DNA from: Bacteroidota bacterium
GTDB taxonomy: Bacteria; Bacteroidota; Bacteroidia; Flavobacteriales; Weeksellaceae
Length of the DNA stretch: 15,370 nucleotides
Direction of reading: 5' to 3'
NCBI GenBank assembly: GCA_023457935.1
Contig: JAEXBA010000039.1
Span: forward strand, 1 to 15,370
A program made the translations under genes and the position numbers. The notes below the pieces were generated by a model, which made no database searches, was not told where the DNA came from, and saw only the letters and a program-made list of their open reading frames with translations. How positions within the stretch are numbered: the first letter of the stretch is position 1; each line of letters starts with the position of its first letter. This document shows, one piece after another, positions 1-7,031 of the stretch.

Positions 1-297
1 AAGAATATGGATCCAACTACCGGAACAGTGATGAATACTTTTGTAGAAAATGATGAGTATACACTTTATGACACGAAACTGACGCCGTATTCCACATTGC
101 CTAAATACTACAGAATGCTGCTTTCAGCGGTTGTTCCGAACTACTTTTATACGCTTTCGGAAAACAATCCGGGAAAATACAAGATGTCAAATCCGCTTCT
201 TCCGGTGCCGGTTGAACAGGTGAACAGCTTCCAGTATGATCAGCAGAATTATGCGATTACAAACGGTTCTCTTAGGTACTTTTACAAGGCTCTGTAG
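1..297 (+). CDS. C-terminal part of a lipoprotein-array paralogue (partial)
   Basis: The reading frame is open from the first base and ends at a TAG at 295-297, so this is the 3' end of a gene that starts before the window; the ATG at 7 is probably internal. About 98 residues are visible. The end resembles the ends of the next two genes: an acidic stretch with LYD, then TPYSTLP, a region with ENNPGKYKMSN, and a final YDQQNYAI followed by aromatic residues. This suggests a tandem paralogue family; by analogy the missing N-terminus should carry a lipoprotein signal (inference). I do not recognise a function. No hairpin follows the stop, and a promoter-like element for the next gene starts 18 nt downstream. 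Confidence 0.75.
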   Translation, partial: KNMDPTTGTVMNTFVENDEYTLYDTKLTPYSTLPKYYRMLLSAVVPNYFYTLSENNPGKYKMSNPLLPVPVEQVNSFQYDQQNYAITNGSLRYFYKAL

Positions 298-314
298 CAA
301 TAAAAAAATTCAGT

Positions 315-322
315 TATATTTG
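315..322 (+). promoter_or_regulatory. Bacteroidota-type -7 promoter element (TATATTTG)
   Basis: TATATTTG matches the Bacteroidota sigma-ABfr -7 consensus TAnnTTTG and lies 24 nt before the ATG at 347. I see no clear -33 TTG at the usual spacing. It probably drives the 347-1222 gene. Confidence 0.5.
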
Positions 323-346
323 TAAAAAATAAAATTTTACGTAGAA

Positions 347-1222
347 ATGAAAAAAATACTATATCTGTTTCTCTCGGTTTTTACTCTTGTCGCGCTGGAC
401 TCGTGTAAAAGGCTGGAAGATCAAGACGGCAACCTTCTGAATGACATGGATGCCAATCAGGGTGGTCTTACGGGTGACCGTTTTCTTTTTCAGGAAGTTA
501 CCGCCGCTGATACTCTGGCTGAATACCATTATTCCGGAATGAAACTCACAAGCGTACTTACCGACAGCGCAAAAACAACTGTTTCCTACAACGGTGACCA
601 GCTGAACAAAATTGAGTTCCGAGGACTTGAAGATGGTGACAGTATCGTTATTGACCGTTTCTTCAATTATGATGTAAATGCAAAACTAACCTACATTACT
701 GAGGTGAATACCGTTTATCCGAAAACAACTCCGCCGGATCCGGTAATTCCCGTTACATGGAAGACGCTTTACGATGTATACTTGAGTCCGGCACAGAAAC
801 TGGATTCCATAGTAGCGAAAACAGGTCAGGATATTGCAGGTCAGGCTTTTGCTTTTACAAATTACAGAAAGTGGAATTATACTTATGATATCCGTAACAA
901 TGTTTCAGCAGTGGAATACCGTGTAGGGCCTTTTGCAGGAAATGTTTTCGGACCGCATACTTCTTTTCTCACGACAGCGTTTGCTGATTATGATGAAATG
1001 AAAAACCCGTATTCGCTTCTGCCTTTCGGATATGTACTTTCCAAAAATCTGGACGATCCCAAAAACGGTTACTGGTTCTCTCCGAATAATCCTAAAAGAA
1101 TCCTTTCCACGCTGGAAGGTTTTCCACCGGTCGTAAATACGGTTTCTACACTGTATACTTATGATCCACAGGGTTATGCGTTAAGCGGATTCGGAATCAA
1201 TTACGATTACAGGCCATTCTAA
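347..1222 (+). CDS. Putative surface/outer-membrane lipoprotein with YD-like repeats, unknown function
   Basis: This is a 291-residue protein. The N-terminus MKKILYLFLSVFTLVALDSC is a type II signal peptide with the lipidated cysteine at position 20; aspartate at -2 is unusual but tolerable. After the cysteine comes an acidic stretch (KRLEDQD) that could serve as a Bacteroidota lipoprotein surface-export signal (inference). Residues 60-91 contain paired YD-like beta motifs (YSGMKLTSV, YNGDQLNKI), and the C-terminal third has the array signature: FADYDEMKNPYSLLP near 212-226, SPNNPKR, then TYDPQGYALSGF near 271-282. The pattern resembles the DUF4595-like proteins of Bacteroidota; that assignment is from memory and untested. 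The ATG fits the promoter element at 315-322 and the signal peptide. Confidence 0.8.
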   Translation: MKKILYLFLSVFTLVALDSCKRLEDQDGNLLNDMDANQGGLTGDRFLFQEVTAADTLAEYHYSGMKLTSVLTDSAKTTVSYNGDQLNKIEFRGLEDGDSIVIDRFFNYDVNAKLTYITEVNTVYPKTTPPDPVIPVTWKTLYDVYLSPAQKLDSIVAKTGQDIAGQAFAFTNYRKWNYTYDIRNNVSAVEYRVGPFAGNVFGPHTSFLTTAFADYDEMKNPYSLLPFGYVLSKNLDDPKNGYWFSPNNPKRILSTLEGFPPVVNTVSTLYTYDPQGYALSGFGINYDYRPF

Positions 1223-1243
1223 ATTTAGAAAATCAACAATACA

Positions 1244-1272
1244 GAGAAATGCTGAAAGGCATTTCTTTTTTT
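1244..1272 (+). terminator. Intrinsic terminator or attenuator between two lipoprotein genes
   Basis: The perfect 8-bp stem AGAAATGC / GCATTTCT (1245-1252 with 1259-1266) has a 6-nt loop and runs straight into a seven-T tract (1266-1272). It sits 22 nt after the stop of the second lipoprotein gene and ends only 13 nt before the ATG of the third, so it is either a leaky terminator or a leader attenuator for the third gene. Confidence 0.75.
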
Positions 1273-1285
1273 AATACAACACATT

Positions 1286-2125
1286 ATGAAAAAGCTACTT
1301 TTACATTTCGGATTCCTGTTCTCTGCGCTGCTTTTCGTTACTTCCTGCGGAGATTCAACAAGTGATTTGGTGGGACTTCCCGGCAGTACAAATAATCCGG
1401 GGATGCCCAGTAAAGTTCTGAAGAAACTTACAACAGAGGAAGGCGGCACTTCCTATGACATCAATTACCTGTACAGCAGCGGAAAACTGACTTCGGTAAC
1501 GAGCAGCGACAATTCCATTTCCTATGCTCTGGAATATAACGGATCATTGATTTCAAAGATTACAAGAACCGTTATTGAAGGTACCAACACTGAAGTAATT
1601 GTCTCTAATCTTACATATACAGGTACCACTTTAACTGAAGTGAACGGAAGCAGAAGTGAGGCAGGCGTACAGACCAATTCATTTAAAACTACTTTTACTT
1701 ACGCGGGAGGATTGCCGACGCAGGCCAAAACCGAGATGTATATGCCCGGCACAACATTGCTGTTGAGTACGCTTACGAGTGATCTGCAATATGCCGGAAA
1801 CAATCTGGCGAGCTGGGTGTTTAAAATACAGGTTGTGAATTCGCCTCCAGTAATTGTACCCGACATTATTGTGACGACCAATTTCTCCAACTACGACTCC
1901 AATCCTAATCCGTTCCATACTTTACCTTTGGCCTTTACACTGGCAAACTGTAATTTTGAGTTTGAAACTAGTGGTCCGCTGGGCATTTCAGTGAATAACT
2001 TTAAGAATATTTCAGTTACCTCAAATGCAGGTACAGAAACTGAAACAGGAACGTATACGTACGATAGTGACGGTTATCCTACTCAATTTAATACTCCTAG
2101 CGTAGTACTGAAATTCCAGTACTAA
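1286..2125 (+). CDS. Putative surface/outer-membrane lipoprotein with YD-like repeats, unknown function
   Basis: This is a 279-residue paralogue of the preceding gene. The signal sequence MKKLLLHFGFLFSALLFVTSC has a good lipobox (VTSC) with cysteine 21, followed by GDSTSD. About six short beta motifs of the form aromatic-Y-x-x-G-x-L-x-x follow: YLYSSGKLTSV (61-71), LEYNGSLISKI (82-92), LTYTGTTLTEV (109-119), FTYAGGLPTQA (137-147), LQYAGNNLASW (167-177) and YTYDSDGYPTQF (257-268). The array signature is NYDSNPNPFHTLP near 202-214. The repeats recall YD/RHS repeats, but there is no toxin domain and the protein is small. No promoter-like element is visible between the upstream hairpin and the ATG, so expression probably depends on readthrough. 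Function is unknown. Confidence 0.8.
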   Translation: MKKLLLHFGFLFSALLFVTSCGDSTSDLVGLPGSTNNPGMPSKVLKKLTTEEGGTSYDINYLYSSGKLTSVTSSDNSISYALEYNGSLISKITRTVIEGTNTEVIVSNLTYTGTTLTEVNGSRSEAGVQTNSFKTTFTYAGGLPTQAKTEMYMPGTTLLLSTLTSDLQYAGNNLASWVFKIQVVNSPPVIVPDIIVTTNFSNYDSNPNPFHTLPLAFTLANCNFEFETSGPLGISVNNFKNISVTSNAGTETETGTYTYDSDGYPTQFNTPSVVLKFQY

Positions 2126-2151
2126 ACGGCTTCGATACAGCTACACAGCAG

Positions 2152-2177
2152 CTCCCGGTTTTCGCCGGGAGTTTTTT
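2152..2177 (+). terminator. Intrinsic terminator of the lipoprotein array
   Basis: The perfect 7-bp GC-rich stem CTCCCGG / CCGGGAG (2152-2158 with 2165-2171) has loop TTTTCG and six Ts at 2172-2177. It lies 26 nt after the stop of the third lipoprotein gene. Confidence 0.9.
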
Positions 2178-2190
2178 ATTTTCAAAATGA

Positions 2191-2198
2191 TATTTTTG
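2191..2198 (+). promoter_or_regulatory. Bacteroidota-type -7 promoter element (TATTTTTG) for pth
   Basis: TATTTTTG matches TAnnTTTG. It lies 14 nt before the pth ATG at 2213 and directly after the array terminator, giving a very short leader. Confidence 0.6.
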
Positions 2199-2212
2199 CA
2201 GAAATTTTTCAG

Positions 2213-2776
2213 ATGAAATACCTTATTGTGGGTTTGGGCAACAAAGGAGCGGAATATGAAAGCACACGCCATAACATCGGTTTTAAAGTGGCAGAAAAAA
2301 TTGCCGAAACCATGGAAGCGCCATTTCAGTCGGCTAATTTCGGTTGGATTGCTGAAGGGAAACACCGCGGACGAAAGGTTTTTGTTCTGAAACCGGATAC
2401 GTATATGAACCTGTCCGGAAAAGCTGTAAAATTCTGGATTCAGAAAGAGAATATACCGCTGGAAAACGTGATGATTATTACTGATGATCTTGCTTTACCG
2501 TTCGGAACGCTTCGGATGAAAATGAAAGGATCGGATGCCGGCCACAATGGTTTGAAAAGCATTCAGGATGAACTTCAGACACAGAACTATCCGCGTCTGC
2601 GCTTCGGTATTTCGGCTGATTTTTCCGAAGGAAAGCAGGTTGATTATGTTCTTGGAACCTGGAACGATGAAGAAAAAGAAACTCTTGCCGAACGTATTGA
2701 AACATTTGCCAAAGCAGCGCTTTCTTTTGTTTTTGCCGGAATCAACAATACCATGAACACCTTTAACGGCAAATAA
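2213..2776 (+). CDS. pth: Peptidyl-tRNA hydrolase
   Basis: This cytoplasmic enzyme hydrolyses the ester bond of peptidyl-tRNAs that drop off ribosomes, recycling tRNA. The 187-residue length is normal for the family. It opens with KYLIVGLGNKGAEY; the usual GNPG is GNKG here, with N10 in the substrate-binding position. The catalytic histidine is H20 in TRHNIGF, the asparagine of TYMNLSGK (N66) matches E. coli N68, the aspartates of TDDLALPFG (91-92) match the catalytic Asp93 position, and N112 in GHNGLKS matches N114. All catalytic positions are present. The gene stands alone, with a terminator before it and a promoter element 14 nt upstream of the ATG, and it converges on the carbonic anhydrase gene. 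Confidence 0.97.
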   Translation: MKYLIVGLGNKGAEYESTRHNIGFKVAEKIAETMEAPFQSANFGWIAEGKHRGRKVFVLKPDTYMNLSGKAVKFWIQKENIPLENVMIITDDLALPFGTLRMKMKGSDAGHNGLKSIQDELQTQNYPRLRFGISADFSEGKQVDYVLGTWNDEEKETLAERIETFAKAALSFVFAGINNTMNTFNGK

Positions 2777-2802
2777 AAAAGGCCGGATTTTTCAATCCGA
2801 CC
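2775..2802 (-). terminator. Intrinsic terminator of the SulP/carbonic anhydrase transcript
   Basis: Read on the minus strand this is a 9-bp stem GGTCGGATT / AATCCGGCC closed by a GAAA tetraloop and followed by TTTTTT. One pair is G-U in minus-strand RNA but a C x A mismatch in plus-strand RNA, and the U-tract is on the minus side, so it terminates the minus-strand operon. It may also slow plus-strand readthrough from pth. Confidence 0.88.
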
Positions 2803-2837
2803 AGAACTATTTAATTAAAAATAGAAAAAAGCATGTT

Positions 2838-3473
2838 TTATAGCCAGCTTACAATACCGCTTTCCACGCAATAGTTGGCGCCGACAATTTTTATTTTTCC
2901 TTCTTTTTCCAGTTTCCGCAGCGTTGAGCTCTGATGGCGGATATCGGAAATCGTTTTTTTGATGTTACAGTGGTTCAGTCTTTCCAGAAGATCTTCGTTT
3001 TTGGATGAGCGTTCCTCACCGTCCTTGATAATATCGGTGATACAGTCATCGAAATGGTAAATCAAATGGTTCAGGTTGTCCATTCCAAGGTCTTCAATCT
3101 GGGCTGCATCCAGGCCGCCTTTCAAAGCGCCGCATTTGCTGTGTCCCATTACAACAATCAGTTTTGAACCTGCCACATTACAGCCGAATTCCATAGAACC
3201 CAGAATATCCTGATTCACGAAGTTTCCTGCAATTCTGATTGAGAAGATGTCGCCAAGTCCCTGGTCAAAGATCAGTTCAGCAGAAGTACGGCTGTCGATA
3301 CAGCTTAGAACTACAGCGAAAGGCCACTGTCCGGCTCTCGTATCGTTCACCTGTTCAAGAAGATTTCTGTTTACTTTTAGGTTGTTCACAAATCTTTGGT
3401 TTCCTTCCTGAAGAAAAATAAGAGCTTTATCCGGAGTAATTGATGACTGTGTTTCTGAAGTATGTGCTTTCAT
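2838..3473 (-). CDS. Beta-class carbonic anhydrase, downstream of SulP transporter
   Basis: This enzyme reversibly hydrates CO2 to bicarbonate with a zinc centre. The 211-residue protein has the beta-class ligands C58 with the D60/R62 dyad in SCIDSRTSAE, and H111 and C114 in GHSKCGALKGG. The substrate-pocket motif is FSIRIAGNFVNQD (77-89). No signal peptide is visible, so it is probably cytoplasmic. It follows the SulP gene by 122 nt. That gap has no TAnnTTTG element but contains a long hairpin, and a terminator follows the stop; I infer co-transcription with SulP. It is only distantly similar to the second carbonic anhydrase at 5745-6431, which has CSDSR and different flanking segments. Confidence 0.95.
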   Translation of the reverse strand: MKAHTSETQSSITPDKALIFLQEGNQRFVNNLKVNRNLLEQVNDTRAGQWPFAVVLSCIDSRTSAELIFDQGLGDIFSIRIAGNFVNQDILGSMEFGCNVAGSKLIVVMGHSKCGALKGGLDAAQIEDLGMDNLNHLIYHFDDCITDIIKDGEERSSKNEDLLERLNHCNIKKTISDIRHQSSTLRKLEKEGKIKIVGANYCVESGIVSWL

Positions 3474-3501
3474 TTAAGTATTTATTTAGATTTTGTATGG
3501 T

Positions 3502-3540
3502 GTTTCATCTTGCCGGAGCAATGCTCCGACAGAATGAAAC
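3502..3540 (-). repeat. Long imperfect inverted repeat between SulP and carbonic anhydrase genes
   Basis: The arms 3502-3519 and 3523-3540 can form a stem of about 18 bp. Reading outward, the inner stem is CGGAGC / GCTCCG and the outer stem is GTTTCAT / ATGAAAC. Two non-Watson-Crick pairs are G-U in minus-strand RNA but C x A in plus-strand RNA, leaving one real mismatch on the minus strand. No U-tract follows, so it is not a normal terminator. It may be an mRNA stabiliser or processing site in the SulP-carbonic anhydrase transcript, or a dispersed REP-like element. Confidence 0.7.
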
Positions 3541-3595
3541 TATTGAAAAATTGATATGTTAAACTTGTTTAGACTCGCTTTAATGCGCTGACTCA

Positions 3596-5203
3596 TTACA
3601 TCGCACGGCGGTGACTGATGGAAACATGCGAATGCTGATCTTTAGCGTAGGAGAGATAATCGGTTTGAAAACCAATCAGTTCAACGCGGATATCTTCTTC
3701 TTTTGCACGGATATTGGCAAAATCCTGAATCATTTCGAGAACATCCGAAGTGATATATGAAGTTCCTTTTGCGTCGATGGTTACGCGAGATTTTGGCTGA
3801 ATGTTTTTAAGTGTTTTTTTGATGGCTGCCTTATTCAGGAAAGAAACTTCCTCAGCTAGTTTCAGAGTAACTTCCTCAGCGGTTTCCAATTCTTCTTTGC
3901 TGAAGTAATATGCACGCTTCATATTTCCCTGAAGGATAAAGAATACAGCAATTGCCATTCCGATACCCACACCTGTAAGCAGATCGGTGAAAACTACAGC
4001 GATAATTGTCGCAAGGAAAGGAATGTACTGGAATTTACCTTTTGCAAGGAAATGCTTGATTTTTTCCGGGCTCGCCAGTTTGTAACCGACAATCAGAAGA
4101 ACTGCTGCCAAAGTAGCCAACGGAATCAGGTTCAGTATAAAAGGAATTGCAAGTACACAGATCAGCAGTAATACACCGTGAATAACGGAAGAAACCTTTG
4201 ATGTTGCACCGGCATTGGCGTTTGCAGAACTTCTTACTACTACAGACGTAATCGGAAGTCCACCGATCACTGAACTTACAAGGTTTCCGATTCCCTGCGC
4301 ACGAAGTTCAAGGTTGGTATCTGTAATTCTTCTCTGTTTGTCAAGTCTGTCAGACGCTTCAATACAAAGCAGGGTTTCAATAGATGCTACAATAGCGATG
4401 GTAGCTCCCACAATCCAAACCTGCGGGTTCAGGAATCCTGAGAAATCCGGCAGCGTGATGAGTGCGGCAAAATCTTCAGCTGATTGCGGGACCGGCAATG
4501 TCACCAAATGATCGGTCTGGATGGCCAGTGAACTTCCGGTCATTTTGAAAATCTCATTGATAAGTATTCCGAAAATTACAGCAACCAGAGCGCCTGGCAG
4601 AAGCTTCAGTTTCTTAAGACCCGGAATTTTGTCCCACGCAATAAGAATTGCAAGAGAACATAAAGTAACCACTACAGCTCCAGGATGAATCGAAGAGAAT
4701 ACGTTGGAAATATAGTCGCCGATGGTTGAAAAGTTATATCCGTTTTCAAAAACTCTCTCGCTGCTGAAAGAATCCTTGTCGTAGCCCAGTGCGTGCGGAA
4801 TCTGTTTCAGAATAATAATTAATCCGATACCCGCAAGCATTCCTTCAATTACGGAATTCGGGAAGTAGTTTGAAATACTTCCGGCTCTGATGAAACCCAG
4901 TACCAGCTGAATAATTCCGGCAATTAATCCTGCACAAAGGAACAGTTCGAATGCGCCAAGATCAGTAATTGCTGTAAGTACAATTGCGGCCAGACCTGCA
5001 GCCGGACCGGAAACGGAAATATTTGAGTTGGAAAGTGCTCCAATAACGATGCCGCCAATAATTCCGGCGATAATTCCTGAGAGCGGCGGTGCTCCGGATG
5101 CCAGTGCAATTCCTAAACATAGCGGAAGTGCCACTAAAAATACTACTACTCCTGAAGGGAAATTTTCTTTGATTCCTCCAACCAGATTTTTTGCTTTTTT
5201 CAT
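3596..5203 (-). CDS. SulP (SLC26) family anion permease with STAS domain, probable bicarbonate transporter
   Basis: This is an inner-membrane anion transporter of 535 residues. The membrane core spans about 15-425: the first helix carries FPSGVVVFLVALPLCLGIALASGAPP, followed by SGPAAG (65-70) in the substrate region, IVASIETLLC (271-280) and GGLPITSVVVRSSANANAG (314-332), all SulP hallmarks. A cytoplasmic STAS domain follows at about 445-515 (VSFLNKAAI, RVTIDAKGTSYITSD). Family substrates include sulfate, bicarbonate and dicarboxylates. Linkage to two carbonic anhydrase genes makes bicarbonate most likely, and natural SulP-carbonic anhydrase fusions are known in bacteria; the substrate itself is inference. 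The ATG at 5203 starts a short basic segment before the first helix. No clear promoter element was seen in the 144 nt upstream, so it may be read from the promoter before the small secreted-protein gene. Confidence 0.93.
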   Translation of the reverse strand: MKKAKNLVGGIKENFPSGVVVFLVALPLCLGIALASGAPPLSGIIAGIIGGIVIGALSNSNISVSGPAAGLAAIVLTAITDLGAFELFLCAGLIAGIIQLVLGFIRAGSISNYFPNSVIEGMLAGIGLIIILKQIPHALGYDKDSFSSERVFENGYNFSTIGDYISNVFSSIHPGAVVVTLCSLAILIAWDKIPGLKKLKLLPGALVAVIFGILINEIFKMTGSSLAIQTDHLVTLPVPQSAEDFAALITLPDFSGFLNPQVWIVGATIAIVASIETLLCIEASDRLDKQRRITDTNLELRAQGIGNLVSSVIGGLPITSVVVRSSANANAGATSKVSSVIHGVLLLICVLAIPFILNLIPLATLAAVLLIVGYKLASPEKIKHFLAKGKFQYIPFLATIIAVVFTDLLTGVGIGMAIAVFFILQGNMKRAYYFSKEELETAEEVTLKLAEEVSFLNKAAIKKTLKNIQPKSRVTIDAKGTSYITSDVLEMIQDFANIRAKEEDIRVELIGFQTDYLSYAKDQHSHVSISHRRAM

Positions 5204-5347
5204 TTTGAAATAGTTTGGATGGTTGCCAATGCCTGAAAATCAATTCGGTACATTAAGCAAAACGTTAAGTTTAACTGATAAAAAAGATGGCGGAACAGGC
5301 GTTTTCATCTCACGAAAAGGCACAGTCGTTCCTGCGGAAAAAATCAG

Positions 5348-5644
5348 TTAAGCTTCTGGAGGAGGCGAAAAAATAGAAAGGTAAGGCTTCATGCGGAAAG
5401 AATCGTCAAATGCCGCAAATGCCTCTTTTTGTGGATGTGTTTCGAAAAACTTGATGAAATCATGAACATTCAGTGTTCGTGGAATCGTTTTTTCAAAAAC
5501 GGTAACCGATGAAGAATGGTTTTCCTCTTCGGAGAGAATAACGTTGGTCTGTGGAAGATCAAACCCGAAAACTGCGGCTATACTTGGTAAAGCCATGAAG
5601 TTTACAAAGATGAGTAAAACTAATATGTTCCAGATTTTCTTCAA
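5348..5644 (-). CDS. Small secreted protein of unknown function upstream of SulP
   Basis: The 98-residue product begins MKKIWNILVLLIFVNFMALP and continues SIAA, a good type I signal peptide probably cut after about residue 24. The mature part of about 75 residues is polar, with an acidic patch (LSEEENH, 38-43), the motif VHDFIKFFETHPQ (60-72) and an aromatic/proline C-terminus ending in SPPPEA. There is no cysteine, so it is neither a lipoprotein nor disulfide-linked. I do not recognise the family. The signal peptide and the matched promoter 21 nt upstream support a real gene. It is the first gene of the likely SulP-carbonic anhydrase transcript and would act in the periplasm or outside the cell. 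Confidence 0.7.
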   Translation of the reverse strand: MKKIWNILVLLIFVNFMALPSIAAVFGFDLPQTNVILSEEENHSSSVTVFEKTIPRTLNVHDFIKFFETHPQKEAFAAFDDSFRMKPYLSIFSPPPEA

Positions 5645-5664
5645 AAGTTTGATTTTCTCTTATG

Positions 5665-5672
5665 CAAAAATA
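5665..5672 (-). promoter_or_regulatory. Bacteroidota-type -7 promoter element (TATTTTTG) for the secreted protein/SulP/carbonic anhydrase genes
   Basis: The minus strand reads TATTTTTGCA, the same string as the pth promoter, 20 nt before the ATG at 5644. A second match, TAAATTTG, lies just upstream at 5678-5685. Which one is used cannot be told from sequence. Confidence 0.55.
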
Positions 5673-5744
5673 AAAAACAAATTTAAAAACCACTAAATTT
5701 TGATAGATTTTATCTAAATTTTAACAAAATTTAATATTACTAAT

Positions 5745-6431
5745 CTATAACGCGTTGTTTTTTGGACGGTTTTTATTGCTCATTACCCACTCGGAGTTCG
5801 TAAGATCGTATACTTTCTGGATATCTTTAAGAATTTCCTCAAAATCAATATCGAGGTCAATGATTTTCCCGCTTGAAATGTCGAAAACCCAGCCATGAAC
5901 CGTTGGATAATGGTCAATAATGTACCGTTCCTGCACCGCAGCCATCTTGATAACATTGATGCACTGTTCCTGAACATTCAGTTCCACGAGGCGTTTGTAT
6001 TTTTCATGTTCACAGGAAATATCGTCCAGTTCCTTCTGGTGTGTTCTGTAAACATCGCGGATTGTTCTGAGCCAGGGATTCAGAAGGCCCATATCCTGAG
6101 GTGTCATTGCTGCTTTAACACCGCCACAACCGTAATGACCGCAAACTATGATGTGTTTTACTATCAGATGTTCCACTGCATACTGAATAACGGCTGTTGA
6201 GCTCATATCCAAAGTATTCACAACATTTGCAATATTGCGGTGAACAAAAACTTCGCCGGGTTTCATGCCCATCAGTTCTTCTGCAGTCGCGCGGGAGTCG
6301 GAGCAGCCGATGTAAAGGTATTCCGGACTTTGACCTTCCGCGAGTTTCTTAAAGAAATCGGCGTCCTGACCCAGCTTTTCCTCAATCCATTTCTTATTAT
6401 TCTCGAATATTTTACCGTAGCTTTCTGTCAT
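5745..6431 (-). CDS. can: Beta-class carbonic anhydrase (Can-like)
   Basis: This cytoplasmic zinc enzyme interconverts CO2 and bicarbonate. The 228-residue protein has all beta-class residues: C43, D45 and R47 in IGCSDSRAT, then H99 and C102 in CGHYGCGGVKAA. VHRNIANVV (63-71) lines the active-site pocket, and the near-C-terminal VHGWVFDISSGKIIDL (178-193) is typical of the E. coli Can type. The length is close to that of Can. It lies 40 nt downstream of the last acyltransferase gene of the polysaccharide operon, with no clear -7 element in between, so it may be read from that operon or from an unrecognised promoter. About 100 nt of very AT-rich DNA (5645-5744) separates it from the secreted-protein gene. 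Confidence 0.95.
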   Translation of the reverse strand: MTESYGKIFENNKKWIEEKLGQDADFFKKLAEGQSPEYLYIGCSDSRATAEELMGMKPGEVFVHRNIANVVNTLDMSSTAVIQYAVEHLIVKHIIVCGHYGCGGVKAAMTPQDMGLLNPWLRTIRDVYRTHQKELDDISCEHEKYKRLVELNVQEQCINVIKMAAVQERYIIDHYPTVHGWVFDISSGKIIDLDIDFEEILKDIQKVYDLTNSEWVMSNKNRPKNNAL

Positions 6432-6471
6432 CTTCTGTTGTAAAGGGTTGATGTAAAGGATGTTAGTTTTA

Positions 6472-7029
6472 TTATATCTTATTATTGATGTAACCTTCGG
6501 TTGCGTTCTCCTTATTCACCCATTTTGAAGGATTTCCCACAACCACAGAATTGTCCGGAATATCAGTTGCAACGTAAGCATTGGGAGCGATGAGCACATT
6601 GTTTCCGATGGTAATTCCTCCTACAATAACAGCGTTTGGCCCAATCCAGACTTCATCACCAATCACTGGAAAACCTTCATTTTTTCCTCTGTTTTGCTGA
6701 CCGATGGTTACGCCCTGAGCAATATTGCAGTTTTTGCCGATTTTCGCTTTTGGATTGATGACCAGATGGCCCCAGTGTCCAAGATATAAACCTTCACCAA
6801 TTTCGGTTTCAGGATAAATCTGAAAACCGTATTTTATCTGATGGTGACGCAAAATCATGCGCCAGAAAATGCCTTTCGGAGACTTTTTTGCGTATTGCTG
6901 ACATTTTCGCAGAAGGTAAATGAAATGCAGATTCGGATTGGCACATTTCGCCCAAATCTGCTGTGTGGAAAGCCATTTTCCGCTTTCCCGGTAAAAATCT
7001 TTTTGAATAATTGAATGTCTGTCAGCCAT
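6472..7029 (-). CDS. CysE-like left-handed beta-helix O-acetyltransferase
   Basis: The 185-residue protein has an alpha-helical N-terminal segment (about 1-65) followed by hexapeptide repeats of a left-handed parallel beta-helix (about 72-165): IGEGLYLG, IGKNCNIAQGVTIG, IGDEVWIGPNAVIVGG and IGNNVLIAPNAYV. The acceptor-side histidines lie in LGHWGHLVIN (H85, H88), as in serine acetyltransferases, and it ends with the usual DIPDNSVVVGNPSKW cap. CysE-like proteins in sugar clusters usually acetylate a glycan from acetyl-CoA rather than make cysteine. It is the last gene of the minus-strand cluster, 2 nt after the GT4 gene. The true acceptor is unknown, and a cysteine-synthesis role cannot be fully excluded. 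Confidence 0.88.
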   Translation of the reverse strand: MADRHSIIQKDFYRESGKWLSTQQIWAKCANPNLHFIYLLRKCQQYAKKSPKGIFWRMILRHHQIKYGFQIYPETEIGEGLYLGHWGHLVINPKAKIGKNCNIAQGVTIGQQNRGKNEGFPVIGDEVWIGPNAVIVGGITIGNNVLIAPNAYVATDIPDNSVVVGNPSKWVNKENATEGYINNKI

Positions 7030-7031
7030 TT

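Noticed and set aside
1225..1449. 74-residue minus-strand open frame over the third lipoprotein signal peptide
   Set aside because: It is antisense to a clear lipoprotein signal sequence and the hairpin; no independent support.
1286..2125. RHS/YD-repeat toxin
   Set aside because: The protein is a small lipoprotein with few short YD-like motifs, no RHS core signature and no C-terminal toxin domain or adjacent immunity gene.
4215..4511. 98-residue plus-strand open frame inside the SulP gene
   Set aside because: It lies antisense to conserved SulP membrane segments, has no family features and no promoter; it is a shadow of the coding frame.
5280..5332. Hairpin-like segment downstream of the small secreted-protein gene as a terminator
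   Set aside because: The outer stem is only 5 bp, the inner loop is large and the minus-strand T-run starts 6 nt from the stem base; too weak to call.
5715..5733. AT-only palindrome (TAAATTTT / AAAATTTA) after the second carbonic anhydrase gene
   Set aside because: An A/T-only stem in very AT-rich DNA is expected by chance, and no U-tract follows on the minus strand.
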